Source: Phytoactinopolyspora halophila (GTDB lineage Bacteria; Actinomycetota; Actinomycetes; Jiangellales; Jiangellaceae). Taken from it: 64,000 nt of DNA. A program made the translations under genes and the position numbers. Shown one piece after another: positions 1-8,146 of the stretch (its first letter is position 1; every line of letters begins with the position of its first letter). The notes below the pieces were generated by a model. The model was not told where the DNA came from. It saw nothing but the letters and a program-made list of their open reading frames with translations, and ran no database searches. The stretch is from NCBI RefSeq assembly GCF_003287285.1, contig NZ_QMIG01000002.1:186001-250000 (forward strand), in the 5' to 3' direction.

Positions 1-47
1 TGGCCCGCTACCTGGACTCCTTCGTCGACGAGAAGGAGGCGCAATGA
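1..47 (+). CDS. 2-oxoacid dehydrogenase E1 component, alpha subunit (C-terminal end only)
   Basis: Only the last 14 codons are in the window, in the frame that begins at base 3, ending ARYLDSFVDEKEAQ and a TGA that overlaps the ATG of the next gene. The ending, the AGGAGG-like stretch inside the last codons, and the E1 beta and E2 genes that follow make the alpha subunit of a branched-chain or pyruvate-type dehydrogenase the only sensible reading. The identification rests on operon position, as no catalytic residues are visible. The overlapping stop and start imply translational coupling with E1 beta. Confidence 0.75.
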   Translation, partial: ARYLDSFVDEKEAQ

Positions 48-1021
48 CTGCGCTCACCATCGCCAAGTCCATCAACGCCGGCCTGCGTCGTGCCATGGAC
101 GCCGACGCCAAGGTGCTGGTCATGGGCGAAGACGTGGGCCGTCTCGGTGGAGTTTTCCGCGTCACGGACGGGCTGCAAAAAGACTTCGGAGAAGACCGGG
201 TCTTCGACACGCCACTCGCCGAGGCCGGCATCATCGGCACCGCTATCGGGCTTGCCCTGCGGGGGTACCGCCCGGTCTGCGAGATCCAGTTCGACGGGTT
301 CGTGTTTCCCGGCTATGACCAGATCGTCAGCCAGGTCGCGAAGATGCACTTCCGTTCGGGCGGGCGGCTGCGGCTGCCCATCACCATACGGATTCCCTAC
401 GGCGGTGGCATCGGCGCCGTCGAGCACCACAGCGAGAGCCCGGAAGGATACTTCGCCCACACCCCAGGGTTGAAGGTCGTCTCCTGCGCCAGCCCGGCGG
501 ATGCCTACTGGATGATCCAGCAGGCGATCGCGAGCGACGACCCCATCATCTTCTTCGAGCCGAAGCGCCGTTACTACGAGAAGGCCGAGTTCGATCTCGA
601 TCAGGAGCCCGATCTCCCGCTGAACGCTTCCCGCGTCGTCGCCGAAGGATCCGATGCCACGCTCGCGGCGTACGGGCCGATGGTGAAGACCTGCCTCGAG
701 GCAGCCACGGCCGCGACCGACGACGGCCGCTCGCTCGAGGTCATCGACTTGCGCACGCTCTCCCCGCTGGATCTCGAGCCGGTCTACGCCTCGGTGCGGC
801 GCACCGGAAGGCTCGTCGTCGTACACGAGGCCCAGCGCACACTCGGCGTGGGCACCGAGGTCGCCGCCCGGGTCACCGAAGAATGCTTCTACTCGCTCGA
901 AGCGCCCGTCGTCCGGGTCACCGGCTACGACACGCCCTATCCACCGGCTCGGGTCGAGGAGGACTACCTCCCCGACCTCGACCGGGTGCTCGACGGCGTC
1001 GAGCGCGCCCTGAGCTACTGA
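44..1021 (+). CDS. bkdB: 2-oxoacid dehydrogenase E1 component, beta subunit
   Basis: Protein of 325 residues, the full length for this family. It pairs with the alpha subunit to form the thiamine-diphosphate-dependent decarboxylase of the branched-chain 2-oxoacid (or pyruvate) dehydrogenase complex in the cytoplasm. The N-terminal transketolase pyrimidine-binding domain is visible (LVMGEDVG near residue 26, FDTPLAEAGIIGTAIGLA near 55), as is the EHHSESPEGYFAHTPGLKVV stretch near 130 that is typical of the beta chain. The transketolase C-terminal domain follows from about residue 200. The start overlaps the alpha-subunit stop. The substrate (branched-chain versus pyruvate) cannot be fixed from sequence; the E2 linker resembles actinobacterial BkdC. 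Confidence 0.93.
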   Translation: MTALTIAKSINAGLRRAMDADAKVLVMGEDVGRLGGVFRVTDGLQKDFGEDRVFDTPLAEAGIIGTAIGLALRGYRPVCEIQFDGFVFPGYDQIVSQVAKMHFRSGGRLRLPITIRIPYGGGIGAVEHHSESPEGYFAHTPGLKVVSCASPADAYWMIQQAIASDDPIIFFEPKRRYYEKAEFDLDQEPDLPLNASRVVAEGSDATLAAYGPMVKTCLEAATAATDDGRSLEVIDLRTLSPLDLEPVYASVRRTGRLVVVHEAQRTLGVGTEVAARVTEECFYSLEAPVVRVTGYDTPYPPARVEEDYLPDLDRVLDGVERALSY

Positions 1022-1064
1022 AGGAGCGACGAGGTGACGAGCAGCAACGACAACGACGACCCCA

Positions 1065-1113
1065 TGATCATGAACATTTATCGCCCTCATGGGGCGATAA
1101 ATGTTCATGATCA
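1065..1113. repeat. Family 1 palindrome, copy 1 (49 bp, perfect 22-bp stem)
   Basis: The arms are 22 bp, perfectly complementary, around a 5-nt loop (TCATG). The outer 12 bp TGATCATGAACA / TGTTCATGATCA are identical in the three other copies at 32146, 33573 and 54794. It lies between E1 beta and E2, within what should be one operon. An open frame crosses it: from a GTG at 1034, 34 codons run through the element and stop in a TGA that overlaps the E2 GTG start at 1135. The E2 start may thus have been altered by insertion, or the small frame may couple translation. Confidence 0.9.
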
Positions 1114-1134
1114 GCGGATAGGGAGGGTGCAGGC

Positions 1135-2595
1135 GTGAGCGTGTCGCAGTTCAATCTGCCCGATGTAGGCGAGGGCCTCACCGAGGCCGAGATCGTTTCG
1201 TGGAAGGTCAAGCCGGGCGACGCGGTGAAGGTCAACGACATCATCGTGGAGATCGAGACGGCCAAGTCCGCCGTCGAACTCCCCAGCCCGTATGCCGGTG
1301 TCGTCGACAGCCTGCTCGTCGAGGAGGGCCAGACGGTGCCGGTCGGGACACCGATCATCGCCGTGAACACCGGCACCGAAACTCCCGTGTCCGACGTCGC
1401 CACCCCCGGCGCGGATCTCGGGGCCGAATCGAGCGGCAGTGACGCTGCCGCTCCCACCGGCACCGGCGCTGACGAGAAGGGCGCCACGGACACCGGCGCG
1501 GACACGCCAGCAGCCGAGGACGAACGCCAGCCCGTCCTCGTCGGCTACGGTCCCCGCTCCAGCTCACCCGGCCGGCGCCAGCGCAAACGGCCCGCGGCTG
1601 CCAGCGAGCCACCGCCGGATCAGCAGCGAGCCCAGCAGAGCGCGCATGCCGGGTCGGCGCAGGCTCCGGCGAGCGGCGACGGGCGGGCACGCGTCCTGGC
1701 CAAGCCGCCGGTGCGCAAGCTGGCCAAGGATCTCGGCATCGATATCTCCACGGTGACACCCACCGGACCCAATGGCACGGTCACCCGCGAGGACGTCCAG
1801 GCCGCCGCGGCTCCAGTGGCGGACACGGCCGACGAGGCGGTGCGCGAGCCGGCCGGCGTTTCCAGCGAGCTGGGCTGGAACGGCCAGCCTCGCACCGAGC
1901 GGATTCCCGTCCGGTCGGTGCGGCGCAAGACCGCGCAGGCCATGGTCGAGTCGGCATTTACAGCCCCACATGTCACGGAGTTCATCACCGTCGATGTGTC
2001 GCGTTCCGTGAAACTCGCCGAGCGGCTACGCGAGAAGCGCGAGTTCCGGGACGTGAAGCTGACCCCACTCGCACTGCTCGCCCGCGCGATGTGCCTGGCC
2101 ATCCCGCGCACGCCGGAGGTCAACGCGCGCTGGGACGAGGACGCGGGCGAGATCGTCATGCAGCGCTATGTCAACCTGGGCATCGCGGCAGCCACCCCCC
2201 GAGGTCTCGTCGTGCCGAACATCAAGGAGGCTCACCAGCTGTCGTTGCGTGACCTTGCCGTGGCCATCAACGATCTGGCGTCGACGGCACGTGAGGGCAA
2301 GACCCCACCGGCCGACATGCAAGGCGGGACGATCTCCATCACCAACGTCGGGGTCTTCGGTGTCGACACCGGCACGCCGATCATCAACCCGGGCGAGGCC
2401 GCGATCCTCGCGTTCGGTGCGATACGCGAGCAGCCGTGGGTACACAAGGGCAAGATCAAGCCCCGATCGATCACCACGCTCGCGTTGTCGTTCGACCACC
2501 GGCTCGTCGACGGCGAGCAAGGGTCGCGGTTCCTCTCCGATGTCGCGTCGCTCCTGGAAGACCCCGCGAACGCGCTCGCCTGGAGCATGACCTAA
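1135..2595 (+). CDS. bkdC: Dihydrolipoamide acyltransferase (E2) of a 2-oxoacid dehydrogenase complex
   Basis: Protein of 486 residues that carries acyl groups on lipoyl-lysine and transfers them to CoA. Domains in order: lipoyl domain (residues about 4-78) with the modified lysine in ETAKSAVELPS; an Ala/Pro/charged linker containing VLVGYG, typical of actinobacterial BkdC; the E1/E3 peripheral subunit-binding domain near 185-222 (VRKLAKDLGIDISTV); and the catalytic domain to the end with LSFDHRLVDGEQG, whose histidine is the active-site base. The GTG start follows GGGAGGGTGCAGGC. It is the last gene of the operon. No E3 gene is in view. Confidence 0.93.
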   Translation: MSVSQFNLPDVGEGLTEAEIVSWKVKPGDAVKVNDIIVEIETAKSAVELPSPYAGVVDSLLVEEGQTVPVGTPIIAVNTGTETPVSDVATPGADLGAESSGSDAAAPTGTGADEKGATDTGADTPAAEDERQPVLVGYGPRSSSPGRRQRKRPAAASEPPPDQQRAQQSAHAGSAQAPASGDGRARVLAKPPVRKLAKDLGIDISTVTPTGPNGTVTREDVQAAAAPVADTADEAVREPAGVSSELGWNGQPRTERIPVRSVRRKTAQAMVESAFTAPHVTEFITVDVSRSVKLAERLREKREFRDVKLTPLALLARAMCLAIPRTPEVNARWDEDAGEIVMQRYVNLGIAAATPRGLVVPNIKEAHQLSLRDLAVAINDLASTAREGKTPPADMQGGTISITNVGVFGVDTGTPIINPGEAAILAFGAIREQPWVHKGKIKPRSITTLALSFDHRLVDGEQGSRFLSDVASLLEDPANALAWSMT

Positions 2596-2610
2596 CCCAC
2601 GCCACCACAT

Positions 2611-2688
2611 CCGAATGATCATGTTTGGTACGTTTTCTCGGGCCATAACACGGCTGTAGACGTAGTACGGCCCGAGAAATCGTGTCAC
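2611..2688 (+). repeat. Family 2 element, copy A (stop-proximal hairpin repeat)
   Basis: It starts 15 nt after the E2 stop codon. It has the conserved lead CCGAATGATCATGTTTGG followed by TACG and a hairpin whose outer stem is TTTCTCGGGCC/GGCCCGAGAAA (2634-2644 with 2669-2679); the inner part ACACGGCTGTAGACGTAGTAC is partly paired. The tail AATCGTGTCAC matches the tails of copies B (19747) and C (20943). All three copies have the same orientation relative to the gene they follow. Confidence 0.88.
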
Positions 2689-2701
2689 GGTACCCGACGC
2701 A

Positions 2702-2744
2702 AACGGCGGGCCGGAAATCCACTCGGGGATTCCGGCCCGCCGTT
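2702..2744. terminator. Bidirectional hairpin terminator between convergent genes
   Basis: Two perfect 15-nt arms (AACGGCGGGCCGGAA and its complement) enclose a 13-nt loop, flanked by short A and T runs (GCAAACGG, CGTTGTTTCG). The site lies between the E2 gene and the convergent surface-protein gene, so it can end transcripts from both sides. Confidence 0.8.
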
Positions 2745-2816
2745 GTTTCGTCAACCGTGATCGATCAGCTTTGCTGCCGATCGGTCTTGCTGCCAGCCAC
2801 TGGTGTCAGCCGCCGG

Positions 2817-4109
2817 TCAGCCGCGAGCGCGGAGCAGACCGCGACGCTGCAGGAACATCGCCGCAGCACCACCGAACATCGCGAGGATTCCCGTCCCGAG
2901 CAGCGTCGTCGATGCGACACCGGTGTCGGGCAGGTCTTCGTCTTCGTCTTCATCCTCTTCTGGTGTCTCGGTCGGCTCCGGGGTGTCCGTGGGCTCCGGC
3001 GTCTCGGTCGGTTCCGGAGTATCCGTGGGCTCCGGGGTCTCGGTCGGTTCCGGGGTCTCGGTGGGTTCCGGAGTATCCGTCGGTTCCGGGGTCTCGGTCG
3101 GCTCCGGCTCCGTGGCCGTCCAGGACACCTCACCGGTGACGTTCAGCTTCGAGTTCTCCGCCGAGGCGAGGATCAGCGACTGGGTGGGCGTGTTCTCGTA
3201 GTCGGCACCGATGAACAGCCGGCCCAGGCTCATGGTCACGTTGGCCGATAGATCGAAGGTGCCCGACCCCTCGGCGGCGTCTTCCGGCACGTCCGCGAAG
3301 ATTTCCGCGCCGTCGCCGACCTCGGCGCCCAGCGGCTCGCCATCCTCATCCGCGAGCGTCACGCCTTCCGGAAGCGAGGAGGTGACCTGCACGGTCTCAG
3401 CCGTCGTGCCCACCTCGAACGGGCCGATCAGAGTGCCCGCCTCACCTTCGCGAGCGCCCGGGGTCAGTGACAGCTCCGGTTCGGGCTGATCCTCGATACC
3501 CTCGTTCGCATCTCCGGTCAGGTACTCGTACAGCGCGACGACATCTTCCCTCGATGCAGGATTGCCCGGCGTCTGGTTGTTACGCGCCAGCTCGGCGCCG
3601 TCGCTGAAGTGCCAGACCGCTGCCTGGGTGGCGGCGATCGCCTCCTTCTCGGCCAGGCCGTCACGGAACTCGTGGTCGATCTCGGCCTCGATGCCGCCGA
3701 GATCCACGGCCGGGTAGGAGTGGTGCAGGATCCAGTTGACCTTGTCCCGGTTCTGGTGGAACGGCGATTCCGGATCGGGATACGAATCCCAGTCCACCTC
3801 TTCCATGTCCGGGTGGTCGTAGTCGATCGGCATGTGCAGCTCGACACAGTAGGTCCGCAGCGACGCGCCGTCGGAGGTCGAAAGCCCGATCAGCTTGGTG
3901 GACTGCGAGTCATCTCGGTCATGCCGGGCCAGCCTGACCGGCAGACCCGACACGTCGTTGTCCTTCTCCAGCTTGGCGTTTATCCGAGCTTCCACGGTCT
4001 CGCCCTCGGCTGCTCCGGCCGACACCGCAGTGGCAGTGACACCGAAACCGACCATGCTGAGCGCGAGACCACCGGCTATAGCGGTAGTCCGGCGAGATGG
4101 GGGTGGCAT
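2817..4109 (-). CDS. Thioester-domain (TQXA) surface protein with LPXTG-type sortase anchor
   Basis: Secreted wall-anchored protein of about 430 residues. Order: Sec signal peptide (residues about 8-35); a thioester domain with the Cys of TYCVEL and the Gln of AATQAAVWHFSDG, the pair that forms the internal thioester in TQXA/TED adhesins of Gram-positive bacteria; a beta-rich second domain; a Pro/Glu/Thr stalk of 6-residue repeats (EPTETP/EPTDTP); and the sorting signal LPDTG with a hydrophobic stretch and basic tail. The ATG at 4109 follows AAAAGGAGAACC and gives a normal signal peptide; a GTG at 4130 would add seven residues without a better ribosome site. Role inferred: covalent attachment to surfaces or substrates. 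Confidence 0.88.
   Translation of the reverse strand: MPPPSRRTTAIAGGLALSMVGFGVTATAVSAGAAEGETVEARINAKLEKDNDVSGLPVRLARHDRDDSQSTKLIGLSTSDGASLRTYCVELHMPIDYDHPDMEEVDWDSYPDPESPFHQNRDKVNWILHHSYPAVDLGGIEAEIDHEFRDGLAEKEAIAATQAAVWHFSDGAELARNNQTPGNPASREDVVALYEYLTGDANEGIEDQPEPELSLTPGAREGEAGTLIGPFEVGTTAETVQVTSSLPEGVTLADEDGEPLGAEVGDGAEIFADVPEDAAEGSGTFDLSANVTMSLGRLFIGADYENTPTQSLILASAENSKLNVTGEVSWTATEPEPTETPEPTDTPEPTETPEPTETPEPTDTPEPTETPEPTDTPEPTETPEEDEDEDEDLPDTGVASTTLLGTGILAMFGGAAAMFLQRRGLLRARG
2962..3108 (-). repeat. 18-bp tandem repeats encoding the EPT(E/D)TP stalk
   Basis: About eight near-identical 18-bp units inside the surface-protein gene encode alternating EPTETP and EPTDTP hexapeptides. Such repeats change copy number easily and act as a wall-spanning spacer. 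Confidence 0.9.
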
Positions 4110-4163
4110 GGTTCTCCTTTTCTGTTCCACCTGCCCACCTCGAGGGCGAGCAGGGTCATTGTT

Positions 4164-4197
4164 GTAAGATCACTCCCCCGCCGAGGGCAGATCTTAC
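4164..4197. promoter_or_regulatory. Inverted repeat upstream of the surface-protein gene
   Basis: GTAAGATC and GATCTTAC form a perfect 8-bp dyad with an 18-bp spacer, about 55 bp upstream of the ATG of the thioester-domain gene. It could be an operator or a 5'-UTR hairpin; no regulator is assigned. Confidence 0.45.
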
Positions 4198-4347
4198 CGA
4201 ACCACCCCAAGTAACGCGCTAGGGGATGTGCCGTGGTAATTCAGGCATCCTTTTCTTTGCCGAAATCTCGCCCGTGACCAGGCATAAAGTGCGTAGTTGA
4301 CAGAACGTGCCTATGCAGCCACTGATCGTTAGCATAAGGTCGGGCTC

Positions 4348-5145
4348 GTGGCCGACTTCAACGAAGCGACGACCGTGAAGAACGTGGAGCCCGGCATCTA
4401 CGAGGTCGAGATCGACAGCTCGTGGTCCGTCGGTGATGTCGCGAACGGTGGTTACCTTGTCGCGCTGATCCTCAAGGCGGTGGTTTCCGAATCACCGCAT
4501 CCGCACCCGCTGAGCACGAGTTCCCATTTCGTGGCTCCGCCCTCGTCCGGCCCGGCCCGCGTCCGTGTCGATCTCCTCCGGGCCGGTCGCACCACCGCCA
4601 CGCTACGGGCGACGCTCGTGCAGGATGACATCCCCCGCGTCGAGGCATTGGTCACGACCAGCACCTTGAGCCACGACGCCGACGTCGAGTGGGCCGGCCC
4701 GCCGCCCGAGCCGGTCGCCCCGGTGGACGAGTGCATCCCGACGGTTGTCGACCTTCCCGACGGCACGCACGTCGGCGTTCTCGATCATGTCGATCTGCGG
4801 CTCGATCCCCAGACGCTCGGCTGGTTCTCGGGACGTCCCGCCGGGCAGTTGTCCATGCGTGGACATGTCCGGCTAGCCGATGGCACGGAACCCGATCCGA
4901 TCGTGCTGCCGCTGGCCGTCGATTCGCTGCCGCCTACGGTTTTCGGGCTCGGCCGGCTGGGGTGGGCACCGACGGTGGAGCTCACGGTGCTGACGCGCAG
5001 CCTCCCGGCGCCGGGCTGGCTGACGGTTCACCTGCGCGGCAGGTTGGTCCGGGACGGTTGGTTCGACGAGGAGGCGGAGGTCTACGACGTCACCGGCGCC
5101 CTCGTAGCACAGTCCCGCCAGCTCGCACGTGTCCGGGTGAGCTGA
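4348..5145 (+). CDS. Acyl-CoA thioesterase-like protein (double hotdog fold)
   Basis: Protein of 265 residues, the length of two fused hotdog domains (TesB / thioesterase-like superfamily, 4HBT_3 type). Visible features: the N-terminal WSVGDVANGGYLVALILKA helix typical of these thioesterases, HFVAPPSSGPARVRVDLLRAGRT in the first domain, and GWFSGRPAGQLSMRGHVRLADG in the second. It would hydrolyse an acyl-CoA of unknown chain length in the cytoplasm. The GTG start is preceded by TAAGGTCGGGCTC, a weak ribosome site. It stands alone between divergent and convergent neighbours, so the pathway is unknown. Confidence 0.8.
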   Translation: MADFNEATTVKNVEPGIYEVEIDSSWSVGDVANGGYLVALILKAVVSESPHPHPLSTSSHFVAPPSSGPARVRVDLLRAGRTTATLRATLVQDDIPRVEALVTTSTLSHDADVEWAGPPPEPVAPVDECIPTVVDLPDGTHVGVLDHVDLRLDPQTLGWFSGRPAGQLSMRGHVRLADGTEPDPIVLPLAVDSLPPTVFGLGRLGWAPTVELTVLTRSLPAPGWLTVHLRGRLVRDGWFDEEAEVYDVTGALVAQSRQLARVRVS

Positions 5146-5224
5146 TCACGGCAACGAGCTACGTGCGAGCACCGCTCGCTTGAGCATGGGCGCGAGCACG
5201 GCACGCCGAGCACCAGCGAGCTGG

Positions 5225-5926
5225 TCATGAGCGCTCCCGCACCACCCAGAGCGCCGCGGCGGCGACATCGGTGAGTTCGAGCTCGCCCGAACGTGGCTCC
5301 GTTCCCACCCGGAGCGTCGACGAGCCAGCGTAGGGGCGTCGGCGCAGGACTTCGATCCGCTGATCGAGAGTGATCTCATGGGCCGTGAAATAGCGGAGAA
5401 GCTCGGGCTCGTCGTCGCAGATGCGCGCGACGTATCCGGCGTCACCCGCCGACAGGGTGGACAGCCGCACCGCTTCGGGACGGTGGACCGTCCCGTCAGC
5501 AGCGGGGATGGGATCGCCGTGCGGGTCGCGCACCGGGTGGCCCAGCCGCTCGGACATCCGTTCCAGCAGCCGATCGGAGACGACGTGCTCCAGGTTCTCC
5601 GCTTCGTCGTGCACCTCGTCCCAGCCATAGCCCAGCTGCGCGACGAGGTAGGTTTCGACGAGCCGGTGCCGGCGCAGCATCCGCAGGGCAAGCCGCGTTC
5701 CGCTCTCGGTCAGCGCCACCGGGCCGTAACGCTCGTGGGTCACCAGGCCCTGATCGTGCAGGCGGCGCACCATTTCCGAGATCGCCGGGGCGCCGACGCC
5801 GAGGCGCGCCTTGAGATACGACGCGGTCACCGCGACGTCGTCCCATTCTTGCGCCGCGTAGATCACCTTGATGCAGTCCTCCGCGGCGACGGACACCCTG
5901 CCCGGGGAGGGGCGTTCATCGATCAC
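5225..5926 (-). CDS. mntR: MntR-type metal-dependent regulator (DtxR family)
   Basis: Protein of 233 residues with an N-terminal winged helix (AISEMVRRLHDQGLV), a dimerisation/metal domain (HRLVETYLVAQLGYGWDEVHDEAENLEH) and a C-terminal FeoA-like domain (from about 150). At the position of Met10 of the iron regulators IdeR/DtxR it has Asp (AAED, residue 17), and at Cys102 it has Glu (DEAEN). Both substitutions are those of manganese sensors of the MntR type (established knowledge). It probably represses the Mn-type ABC importer at 9.5-12.1 kb. The start is GTG; no in-frame ATG lies nearby. Confidence 0.85.
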   Translation of the reverse strand: MIDERPSPGRVSVAAEDCIKVIYAAQEWDDVAVTASYLKARLGVGAPAISEMVRRLHDQGLVTHERYGPVALTESGTRLALRMLRRHRLVETYLVAQLGYGWDEVHDEAENLEHVVSDRLLERMSERLGHPVRDPHGDPIPAADGTVHRPEAVRLSTLSAGDAGYVARICDDEPELLRYFTAHEITLDQRIEVLRRRPYAGSSTLRVGTEPRSGELELTDVAAAALWVVRERS

Positions 5927-5984
5927 GCCTCTCAGCCTAGCTAGCTGTCCTCACCACCGCTGTGCTGTCGTCTCCACATTCCTG

Positions 5985-7472
5985 TCATCGCGCGGCGTGC
6001 ACGGCGAGGAGCAGGGCTGTGACGATCTCCGGATCGTCCAGCCGGTGCCCGAGCAGGGCCTCAGCCCGCTGCAACCGTTGATGCAGCGACTGCCGCCGCA
6101 CGTGCAGCACGTCGGCGGCCCGTGTCGGGCTGCGACCGTGCCGGAGATAGACGTCGACGGTGCGTATCAGGTCACTACCGTGGGCGCTGTCCCAGCGACG
6201 CAGCGGCCCGAGAAGATCGTCGATCAGGTGCTCACGCGCCGTCCGGTCGAGCATGCCGACCAGCCGCTGCGCCACTGTCTCTCGCCACGTCCGCATTCCT
6301 GGCCGGGCGCACTCCACCGACGCCTGCGCTTCCCGCAAGGAACGGCCGGCCTCGGCCAGCGTCACGGGCGGGCCGACGACGCACGTCAGCTCCGGCCCCG
6401 TGTCGTAGTGCTCGGTCAGCGCCGCGACCACGTCCCCTGCCGGATCAGCATGCGTCTTGGCCGCGGCCACCACGGCCAAGACCTGTCCACCCACGCGACC
6501 GACCAGCGCACCACCCGTACGCGACCCGGCTGCCCGAACGGCCGCGATGATGCTCACCGGGTCGGGTGCGTTCGCCGCGATGCCCAAGACGGCGGCACCC
6601 TCCGGGGTGTGCAGGCCAGCCAGCCCGGCGCGCACGACGAGCTCGTGCTCGCTGACGGCGCTTCCGGCGAGCAGGTCTTCCAGGAGGGCGACGGCGGCCG
6701 ATCCGGATTCCGCGGTGGAATCCCCGAGATGTGCGACGGCGACGGCCGCAGCCGCGGCGATCCGGCGCGCCACCTGCTGCGGTGCGCCTGCCGGGAGATG
6801 CGCGTCTGCAGCCGGTTCGCCGGTGAAGACATGCCCCCACACGTGCTCGTCGACGATCACCGGCGCATGAGCCGCAGCGGCAGCGATCACGTTGTCCAGC
6901 ACGCGCTTCGAGGGCACTCCCGCCACGGCGACGGCTTGCCCGGCCGCCGTCGCGATGACCACGGGCTGACCGAGCTGCTCGGTCGCGGCCCGGGCGACGG
7001 CTGCGAGGCCGCCCTTGGCCAGTGCCGCGAGAAGCCTGTCGCTCAGCTGATCGGCTATCCGGAGGGCGGCGCCGTCCTGATCGACCAGGACGGTGTTGAC
7101 GTCTCGGCATATCCGCTCGAACGGCACGACCTCGTCGAGGCGGACCAACGGCAGATCGCACCGCTCGGCCTCGTCGACGAGTTCCTCGGGCAGCGCTGGA
7201 AGTGAGCGTCCCACCTCGATCGCTATCGCGACGACACCGCGGTGTGTCAGTTCACGGATCCAGTGCCGCCGAGCGCCGGCGTCGGCGCCGGAGAGACCGA
7301 GGCCGGTGGTCAAGAGCAGCTCGCCGCCCGCCAGCAGTGGTCCGATCTCGAAGATCTCGCTCGAGTGCGCCCACGTAACGGCCCGATCGAGCCCCTCCGG
7401 ACGGGTCATGAGCCGGGGCTCGGCGGCACGCACGGCAGGGAGGGCAAGAATGTCTCGAACCGTCATCGCCAT
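5985..7472 (-). CDS. PucR-family transcriptional regulator
   Basis: Protein of 495 residues: N-terminal purine-catabolism regulatory domain (TVRDILALPAV through about residue 125), central GAF/GGDEF-like region, and the C-terminal PucR helix-turn-helix (ADVLHVRRQSLHQRLQRAEALLGHRLDDPE) that ends the protein. This family activates purine or pyrimidine use in response to a metabolite. It is divergent from the cytosine deaminase and permease genes across 206 bp, so it is their likely regulator. A second ATG two codons in (7466) is an equally good start. Confidence 0.88.
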   Translation of the reverse strand: MAMTVRDILALPAVRAAEPRLMTRPEGLDRAVTWAHSSEIFEIGPLLAGGELLLTTGLGLSGADAGARRHWIRELTHRGVVAIAIEVGRSLPALPEELVDEAERCDLPLVRLDEVVPFERICRDVNTVLVDQDGAALRIADQLSDRLLAALAKGGLAAVARAATEQLGQPVVIATAAGQAVAVAGVPSKRVLDNVIAAAAAHAPVIVDEHVWGHVFTGEPAADAHLPAGAPQQVARRIAAAAAVAVAHLGDSTAESGSAAVALLEDLLAGSAVSEHELVVRAGLAGLHTPEGAAVLGIAANAPDPVSIIAAVRAAGSRTGGALVGRVGGQVLAVVAAAKTHADPAGDVVAALTEHYDTGPELTCVVGPPVTLAEAGRSLREAQASVECARPGMRTWRETVAQRLVGMLDRTAREHLIDDLLGPLRRWDSAHGSDLIRTVDVYLRHGRSPTRAADVLHVRRQSLHQRLQRAEALLGHRLDDPEIVTALLLAVHAAR

Positions 7473-7678
7473 ACGCCGACGGTGCCCCGGATATGTGCAA
7501 TCGTCAACGACGATCCGTCAGGAGACGTGTGAACGAATACTGACGATACGTCCGTTGTGGCTGCGTGTGCCGCGCCGCCAAGCTGTGGGGAATCAACCTC
7601 GCACCGGCCGGCCGCTAGACAGCATCACAGGTCAGCACCACCAACCGGCACCATCAACAACTCAGAAGGAGCGTGCGG

Positions 7679-8146
7679 ATGCTCGACGACGCGACCATGC
7701 AGGCGTGGCTGCGCGTGGCCCTGGACGAAGCTCGTACCGGCCTGGCCGAGGGTGGGATACCTATCGGTGCTGCGCTCATCGGTCCCGACGGTCACGTTCT
7801 CGGCCACGGTCACAACCGTCGCGTCCAGGAGGGCGATCCCACGTTGCACGCCGAAACCGTCGCCTTCCGCAACGCGGGGCGGCGACGCTCGTACGACGGA
7901 ACGACGATGGTGACGACCCTGTCACCGTGCTGGTACTGCAGCGGCCTGGTCCGCCAGTTCGGCATCTCCCGCGTCGTCATCGGAGAGGCCACCACGTTCA
8001 CCGGTGGCCACGATTGGCTGGCCGAAAACGGCGTGGAGATCGTCATGCTCGACGACGCCGAGTGCGTCGAGCTGATGGAGCAATTCATCGCGGCCAACCC
8101 CACATTGTGGATGGAGGACATTGGCGATGACGGCGAACAGCCCTGA
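7679..8146 (+). CDS. Cytosine deaminase of the yeast (FCY1) type
   Basis: Protein of 155 residues of the cytidine/deoxycytidylate deaminase fold, with the zinc site HAETVAF (His, catalytic Glu) and PCWYC (two Cys). Sequence along the whole length follows the small yeast cytosine deaminase rather than bacterial CodA: GGIPIGAALI, TTLSPC, and the ending FIAANPTLWMEDIG that matches the yeast C-terminus pattern. Predicted reaction: cytosine to uracil plus ammonia. ATG 7679 lies 8 nt after AAGGAG; a GTG at 7673 is too close. It overlaps the permease gene by 20 bp, and the permease supplies the substrate. Regulation by the divergent PucR protein is likely. Confidence 0.88.
   Translation: MLDDATMQAWLRVALDEARTGLAEGGIPIGAALIGPDGHVLGHGHNRRVQEGDPTLHAETVAFRNAGRRRSYDGTTMVTTLSPCWYCSGLVRQFGISRVVIGEATTFTGGHDWLAENGVEIVMLDDAECVELMEQFIAANPTLWMEDIGDDGEQP

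Noticed and set aside
1034-1138. 34-codon frame bridging E1 beta and E2 as an independent gene
   Set aside because: Most of it is translated palindrome; more likely a by-product of the element, although coupling is possible (see findings).
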